A stretch of 6,758 nt of DNA, taken from positions 1-6,758 of the forward strand of contig JAGWRL010000227.1 of assembly GCA_028876585.1 (NCBI GenBank). Reading direction: 5' to 3'. The translations under genes were made by a program, and so were the position numbers. Within the stretch, counting starts at the first letter, position 1; each line of letters opens with the position of its first letter. Below are positions 5,186-6,758 of the stretch, one piece after another. This DNA is from Pseudomonadota bacterium. GTDB taxonomy: Bacteria; Pseudomonadota; Alphaproteobacteria; Rhizobiales; Beijerinckiaceae. The notes beneath the pieces were generated by a model. The model saw nothing but the letters and a program-made list of their open reading frames with translations. It had not been told where the DNA came from and made no database searches.

Positions 5186-6758
5186 ATGCTGCGCATCGCC
5201 ACCTGGCAGGTCGTCGCGATCTTCGCGCTGGTCGCGGCCGCCGCGCTGCTCGTCGTCCCGAGTTTCCTGTCGGCGCCGACGCTCGCCGCGCTCGAAAGCC
5301 GGCTGCCCTCCTGGCTGCCGGCGCGCCCGATCGTGCTCGGCCTCGATCTGCAGGGCGGCGCGCATCTGTTGATGGAGGTCGACAAGGCCTCGCTCGCCAA
5401 ATCGCAGGTCGACCAGTTGCGCGACGACGTGCGCGGCAAATTGCGCGAGGCGAAAATACCGCTGACCGGCGGCATCGGCATGCAGCCGCGCGGCGTCATT
5501 GTCCGCATCGCCGACGCCGCCGAGCGCGCCAAGGCGGCGGAATTGTTGCAGGGGCTCAACCAGCGCATCGGCGGCACGATCTCCGGCGCGACCGACCAAC
5601 TGCTCAGCATCGCCGACAGCGACGGCGCGATCCGGCTGACGCTGACGGACGCGGCGATCAACGACAAGGTGCGGCGCGCGGTCGGGCAATCGATCGAGGT
5701 GCTCAACCGCCGCCTCAACGCGTCGGGCACCAAGGAGACCAATGTCCAACGCCAGGGCGCCGATCGCGTGCTGATCGAGGTGCCGGGCTTGCAGGACACC
5801 ACCAAGCTCAAGCAGCTCGTCGGCACCACCGCCAAGCTGGAGTTCCGCCTCGTCGCCGACGCCAGCACGCCGGCCAACGAGCAGGAAATGCTGAAACAGC
5901 AGCAGGGCGGCGAGATTCCCGTGGAGAAACGGGTGATGGTGGCGGGCGAGGACCTGACCGACGCGCAGCCCGGCTTCGACAGCCGCAGCGGCGAGCCGGA
6001 CGTCAACTTCCGCTTCAATCTGCGCGGCGGCCAGCGCTTCGGCCAGGTGACGTCGGACAATGTCGGGCGCCCGTTCGCCATCGTGCTCGACAATGTGGTG
6101 ATCTCCGCGCCGCGGATTCTGGGGCCGATCACCGGCGGCTCGGGCCAGATCACCGGCAATTTCACCGTCGAGCAGGCCGACAATCTCGCGGTGCTGCTGC
6201 GCGCCGGCGCGTTGCCGGCCAAGCTGACGACGGTCGAGGAGCGCACCGTCGGGCCGGGCCTGGGGCAGGATTCGATCGACGCCGGCAAGCGCGCCGCTCT
6301 GGTCGGCGGGGCGCTGGTGGTCGTCTATATGCTGACGACCTACGGCACGTTCGGCGTGTTCGCCGATCTCGCGCTCGGCGTGCATATCCTGTTCATCTTC
6401 GCCTCGATGGCGCTGCTCGGCGCGACGCTGACGCTGCCGGGCATCGCCGGCATCGTGTTCACCATCGGCATGGCGGTCGATTCCAACGTGCTGATCTACG
6501 AGCGCATCCGCGAAGAGAACCACATGGGGCGCAGCGTGATCTCGTCGCTGGAGGCGGGGTTCAACCGCGCCTTCGCCACCATCATCGATTCCAACGTGAC
6601 GATGTTCGTGGCGGCGCTGATCCTTTATCTGTTCGGCTCGGGCGCGGTGCGCGGCTTCGCGGTGTCGCTGGGCTTAGGCATTCTCACCTCCGTCATCACG
6701 GCGGTGACGATGACGCGGATGATGATCGCGCTGTGGTATCGCCGCAACCGGCCGCAGA
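5186..6758 (+). CDS. secD: Protein translocase subunit SecD (truncated at the right edge, 524 codons seen)
   Basis: RND-type membrane protein that, with SecF, uses the proton-motive force to pull secreted proteins out of SecYEG on the periplasmic side. It has an N-terminal TM helix (about 8-26), then the conserved GLDLQGGAHLLMEVD (52-66). A large periplasmic P1 domain runs to about 350 and includes the VEVPG-like IEVPGLQD segment, and VEERTVGPGLGQDSI closes it. Five further TM helices occupy about residues 371-512. The proton-relay region is intact: MAVDSNVLIYERIREE with D432 in TM4, and IIDSNVTMF with D468 in TM5; Ser replaces the more common Ala after each Asp. The frame is open to the last base, ending in the basic YRRNRPQ tail, so only a few residues are missing. 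The ATG abuts the yajC TAA (TAAATG) with no clear ribosome site, suggesting coupling. secF is expected next. Confidence 0.98.
   Translation, partial: MLRIATWQVVAIFALVAAAALLVVPSFLSAPTLAALESRLPSWLPARPIVLGLDLQGGAHLLMEVDKASLAKSQVDQLRDDVRGKLREAKIPLTGGIGMQPRGVIVRIADAAERAKAAELLQGLNQRIGGTISGATDQLLSIADSDGAIRLTLTDAAINDKVRRAVGQSIEVLNRRLNASGTKETNVQRQGADRVLIEVPGLQDTTKLKQLVGTTAKLEFRLVADASTPANEQEMLKQQQGGEIPVEKRVMVAGEDLTDAQPGFDSRSGEPDVNFRFNLRGGQRFGQVTSDNVGRPFAIVLDNVVISAPRILGPITGGSGQITGNFTVEQADNLAVLLRAGALPAKLTTVEERTVGPGLGQDSIDAGKRAALVGGALVVVYMLTTYGTFGVFADLALGVHILFIFASMALLGATLTLPGIAGIVFTIGMAVDSNVLIYERIREENHMGRSVISSLEAGFNRAFATIIDSNVTMFVAALILYLFGSGAVRGFAVSLGLGILTSVITAVTMTRMMIALWYRRNRPQ

Noticed and set aside
4412..6523. 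703-codon open frame on the minus strand opposite yajC and secD
   Set aside because: It is antisense to two firmly identified genes and its translation is His/Asp/Arg-rich low-complexity sequence, typical of a mirrored GC-rich frame. No domain is recognisable.

Overview
The window looks like chromosomal DNA of a GC-rich alphaproteobacterium, most likely of the order Hyphomicrobiales (Rhizobiales). The evidence is a GapR (DUF2312) homologue, an alphaproteobacterial-type Mdh, a yajC-secD pair whose YajC has the ITPAFAQ-like N-terminus usual in that class, and a DUF2778/Tlde1 protein. A finer placement (for example Beijerinckiaceae or Methylocystaceae) is only a guess. No mobile element, CRISPR array, tRNA or rRNA was recognised.

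Layout. Positions 1-4632 carry genes on the minus strand only. Read in the direction of transcription these are: a small secreted PsiF-like protein (4632-4426); a membrane-anchored Tlde1-domain protein (4315-3221); a METTL20-like methyltransferase (about 3216-2563); a VOC-fold protein (2506-2135); two tandem paralogous three-TM proteins resembling Pycsar effectors (2021-1572 and 1575-1066, overlapping by ATGA); gapR (990-724); and the first 132 codons of mdh (397-1). Positions 4817-6758 are on the plus strand: yajC followed with no gap by secD, which runs off the end of the window only a few residues short of its expected C-terminus. The divergent gap 4633-4816 holds a good candidate promoter for yajC-secD.

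How the genes fit together. yajC-secD is the usual Sec accessory operon, with secF expected just beyond the window. mdh normally opens a TCA-cycle operon (mdh-sucCDAB) in this group. Its 326-bp upstream region contains an AT-rich perfect inverted repeat and a GC hairpin in the leader. The Tlde1 protein, methyltransferase and VOC protein are tightly spaced and may share a transcript, but their functions show no clear link. The two PycTM-like proteins have their own candidate promoter and are translationally coupled. Their relatives are known as membrane effectors of nucleotide-triggered anti-phage defence, yet no cyclase or other nucleotide-signal synthase is present in this window. This pair is the most unusual content here; the rest is mostly ordinary core genome.
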